Origin: JBAZZQ01 sp041658725
GTDB taxonomy: Bacteria; Planctomycetota; Phycisphaerae; JAAYCJ01
Length of the DNA: 64,000 nt
NCBI GenBank assembly: GCA_041658725.1
Contig: JBAZZQ010000013.1
Coordinates: forward strand, 1 to 64,000
Direction of reading: 5' to 3'
Part shown: in pieces, positions 62,536-64,000 of the stretch
Layout of the letters: every line of letters begins with the position of its first letter
Position numbering within the stretch: position 1 is the stretch's first letter
Notes under the pieces: generated by a model
What the model saw: the letters and a program-made list of their open reading frames with translations, nothing else
Told to the model about the DNA's origin: nothing
Database searches by the model: none
Translations under genes and position numbers: made by a program

Positions 62536-63099
62536 TTATGATCTTTCCATAAATGGAACCTGCACAATGGGCATATAGACAGCCCCCGTCGGTTGCAACT
62601 GGCTGGAAAAGAGAGTAACTGTATCGACCTCCTGAATACCAGCGGTGAAATTTTTATTTTCGTCGAGGACCCGACGATAGGCCTTGGTGTCGATGCGATC
62701 CTTGACCCGGCCGAGAGTCAGGTGGGGGGTGAAATGGCGATCTTCCGGGGGAAATCCGAGTAGAGTACAATTTTGTTCGATGAGTTGCTGAAGTTTGTTT
62801 AAAGGTTCGCATAATTTGATGCCGACCCACAGCACACGCGGTTGGCCGGTGGACGGGAACGCTCCCAATTGTTCCAAAGAAAAGCCAAAGGGTGGAATCT
62901 CGCGGGCTGCGGCTTTTAATCCCTCGATCACCTGCGGGAGGGCCTCCTCGCCGACCTCGCCCAGAAATTTTATCGTCAGGTGCATTTGCTGCCGCGAACA
63001 CCAGCCGACCTTTCCGCTTAAACCTTTAAAAAGTTGCTGGGCGGATTGAAGTTTATCTTTGATTTCTTCATCCAATTCCAGTGCGATAAAACATCTCAT
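62536..63099 (-). CDS. thpR: RNA 2',3'-cyclic phosphodiesterase (LigT/ThpR)
   Basis: 2H phosphoesterase of 187 residues, the usual size. The two catalytic HxTx motifs are HLTIKFLG (40-47) and HLTLGRV (~125-131). The family hydrolyses 2',3'-cyclic phosphates on RNA ends. It begins three bases after the kinase stop, so it is co-transcribed with it, though no functional link is evident. Confidence 0.93.
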   Translation of the reverse strand: MRCFIALELDEEIKDKLQSAQQLFKGLSGKVGWCSRQQMHLTIKFLGEVGEEALPQVIEGLKAAAREIPPFGFSLEQLGAFPSTGQPRVLWVGIKLCEPLNKLQQLIEQNCTLLGFPPEDRHFTPHLTLGRVKDRIDTKAYRRVLDENKNFTAGIQEVDTVTLFSSQLQPTGAVYMPIVQVPFMERS

Positions 63100-63102
63100 A
63101 CA

Positions 63103-64000
63103 TTATAATTCCGCTAATTGGTGGATCAGGTCTTTGTTTTTGGGGTAAATCTGCCGATAAATTTGCAGACGGTCGTTGTAGGCTTTGACCTGGTCCTCGC
63201 GGGGGGTGTACTGTTTTCCGGGTGTTGAGATTTTTTTGGCCACTTCGTCTGGTGTATCCTTCAATAACCCCGCGGCACTTGCGGCCAGGAGGGCCACTCC
63301 CCAGGCGGCGCATTCCGTGGTCTGTAAAAGTGAGATCGGCCGATCCAAAATATCGGCATAAAGCTGCATCCAAAAATCACTCTTGGCCGCCCCGCCGATG
63401 GCTTTGTAAAACTTGACCTGCACCCCGGCCTCCTGCAATAGTTCCTGGTTTAACCGCAGTTCGTAAGCGATTCCCTCCATGATGGCCCGGGCGATCTGGA
63501 ACCGCGTGGTGTTCAAATTCAAACCCATAATCAGCGCGCTGGCCTGCGTGTCCAGGTAGGGGGTTCCCGTGGTGGTAAAGTAAGGAAGTAAAATCAGTTT
63601 TGTGGGATCCTTAGGCATTTGTGCGGTGATCAGATCGTAGGAATCCCTGCCCTGGGTTTTGGCGAGCTCCACCAAATCCATCGCGAAATTATCACGGAAC
63701 CATTTTAAAGCCACCCCACCCGTGAAATTCCAGCACAGGCTGACAAAATTTCCACCGAAGGTGGGATAGCGGCAGAGATTATTTTTTATCATGGTCAACG
63801 GTTCCACGGACTGGTTCAGGAGAACACCCATGCAAACGACGGTCCCGGTGGCGAGCATGGATTCGCCGGGTTCGATTCCCGCGCCGAGAATTCCAGCCGG
63901 CTGGTCATGCAACCCCGTAGCCAGGACCGCTCCGGGGGGAAATCCCAGATCATTTTTCCCGATGGTTCCGATCGCCGATCCGGGAGCCGCCGTTTTGGCC
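63103..64000 (-). CDS. FGGY-family carbohydrate kinase (5' truncated by window)
   Basis: The frame is open to the window edge; about 299 residues of the C-terminal half are visible. GLHDQPAG (the family's conserved substrate/catalytic Asp region), FNFTGG-like WNFTGGVALKWF, and AIGGAAKSDFWMQLYADIL with ECAAWGVALLAA match the second FGGY domain. These phosphorylate sugars such as xylulose, glycerol or gluconate with ATP; xylulokinase-like is the likeliest by eye. The TTG at 63912 is internal, not a start. Confidence 0.9.
   Translation of the reverse strand, partial: AKTAAPGSAIGTIGKNDLGFPPGAVLATGLHDQPAGILGAGIEPGESMLATGTVVCMGVLLNQSVEPLTMIKNNLCRYPTFGGNFVSLCWNFTGGVALKWFRDNFAMDLVELAKTQGRDSYDLITAQMPKDPTKLILLPYFTTTGTPYLDTQASALIMGLNLNTTRFQIARAIMEGIAYELRLNQELLQEAGVQVKFYKAIGGAAKSDFWMQLYADILDRPISLLQTTECAAWGVALLAASAAGLLKDTPDEVAKKISTPGKQYTPREDQVKAYNDRLQIYRQIYPKNKDLIHQLAEL

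Noticed and set aside
63866..63890. GGGTTCGATTCCCGC, resembling a tRNA T-arm
   Set aside because: It encodes part of the FGGY kinase in frame, and no acceptor, D or anticodon arms are found at the right distances.
1..64000. CRISPR arrays, integrases, phage genes, rRNA and tRNA
   Set aside because: None seen on either strand. The repeats present are palindromic REP-type or protein-coding tandem repeats, not spaced direct repeats.

Overview
The window reads as a chromosomal piece of a Gram-negative member of the PVC group, most likely a Planctomycete of the Phycisphaerae type. This is an inference from gene content. It carries an H-X9-DG pseudopilin, a PEP-CTERM surface protein with an exosortase/EpsI export locus, a secreted dockerin protein, lpxA for an outer membrane, fliM for a flagellum, and clusters of Gfo/Idh dehydrogenases, DUF4091 and heparinase-type enzymes. 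No rRNA, tRNA, CRISPR array or phage was seen. Both window ends cut genes (a GNAT acetyltransferase on the left, an FGGY sugar kinase on the right).

Region 1 (about 0.9-23.4 kb) is a polysaccharide-utilisation-like cluster. Seven genes run leftward from a strong divergent promoter: PEP-CTERM protein, giant five-repeat dockerin protein, pseudopilin, DUF4091 enzyme, PIG-L deacetylase, heparinase II/III-like protein and Gfo/Idh dehydrogenase. Rightward from the same intergenic region come a GntR/LacI-type regulator, a GH28 lipoprotein and a Gfo/Idh dehydrogenase. They are followed by a leftward GH32 and UroD-like pair and a second, closely related Gfo/Idh gene. Two candidate operators, at 15515-15543 and 22188-22205, contain related GATTCG/CGAATC cores.

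Region 2 (23.4-37.7 kb) is an exopolysaccharide and protein-sorting locus. Leftward it encodes a Wza-like OPX lipoprotein, exosortase, EpsI-like protein, a 1653-residue TPR protein and a Wzc-like tyrosine autokinase. Rightward it encodes a NeuD/PglD-like acetyltransferase, an HlyD-like adaptor and a nucleotide-sugar epimerase whose catalytic Tyr is replaced by Phe. The exosortase is the obvious processor for the PEP-CTERM protein of region 1.

Region 3 (37.9-54.2 kb) is mostly housekeeping and envelope: pgk, a DUF3750 lipoprotein, an SH3b protein, a small Cys-rich protein, fliM with a sigma28-like promoter, comEC with a degenerate metallo-beta-lactamase domain, a phosphodiesterase-like lipoprotein, then the run lpxA, DUF2225, nfi, enolase-superfamily enzyme and small TPR protein, and two leftward TPR proteins.

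Region 4 (54.3-64 kb) holds a HEAT-repeat protein with a mini-lipoprotein, a DUF981 membrane protein, a cupin, a flippase, and an envelope cluster. That cluster comprises a CsgG-like/TPR protein, a protein with three LPP20-like repeats, a tandem-repeat Arg/Val-rich lipoprotein and a 52-residue lipoprotein missed by length-limited gene calling. A radical SAM protein, thpR and the FGGY kinase close the window.

Several REP/MITE-like palindromes lie between genes. One appears to supply the start codon of the DUF2225 gene, and a 35-nt element occurs twice, identically, 27 kb apart.
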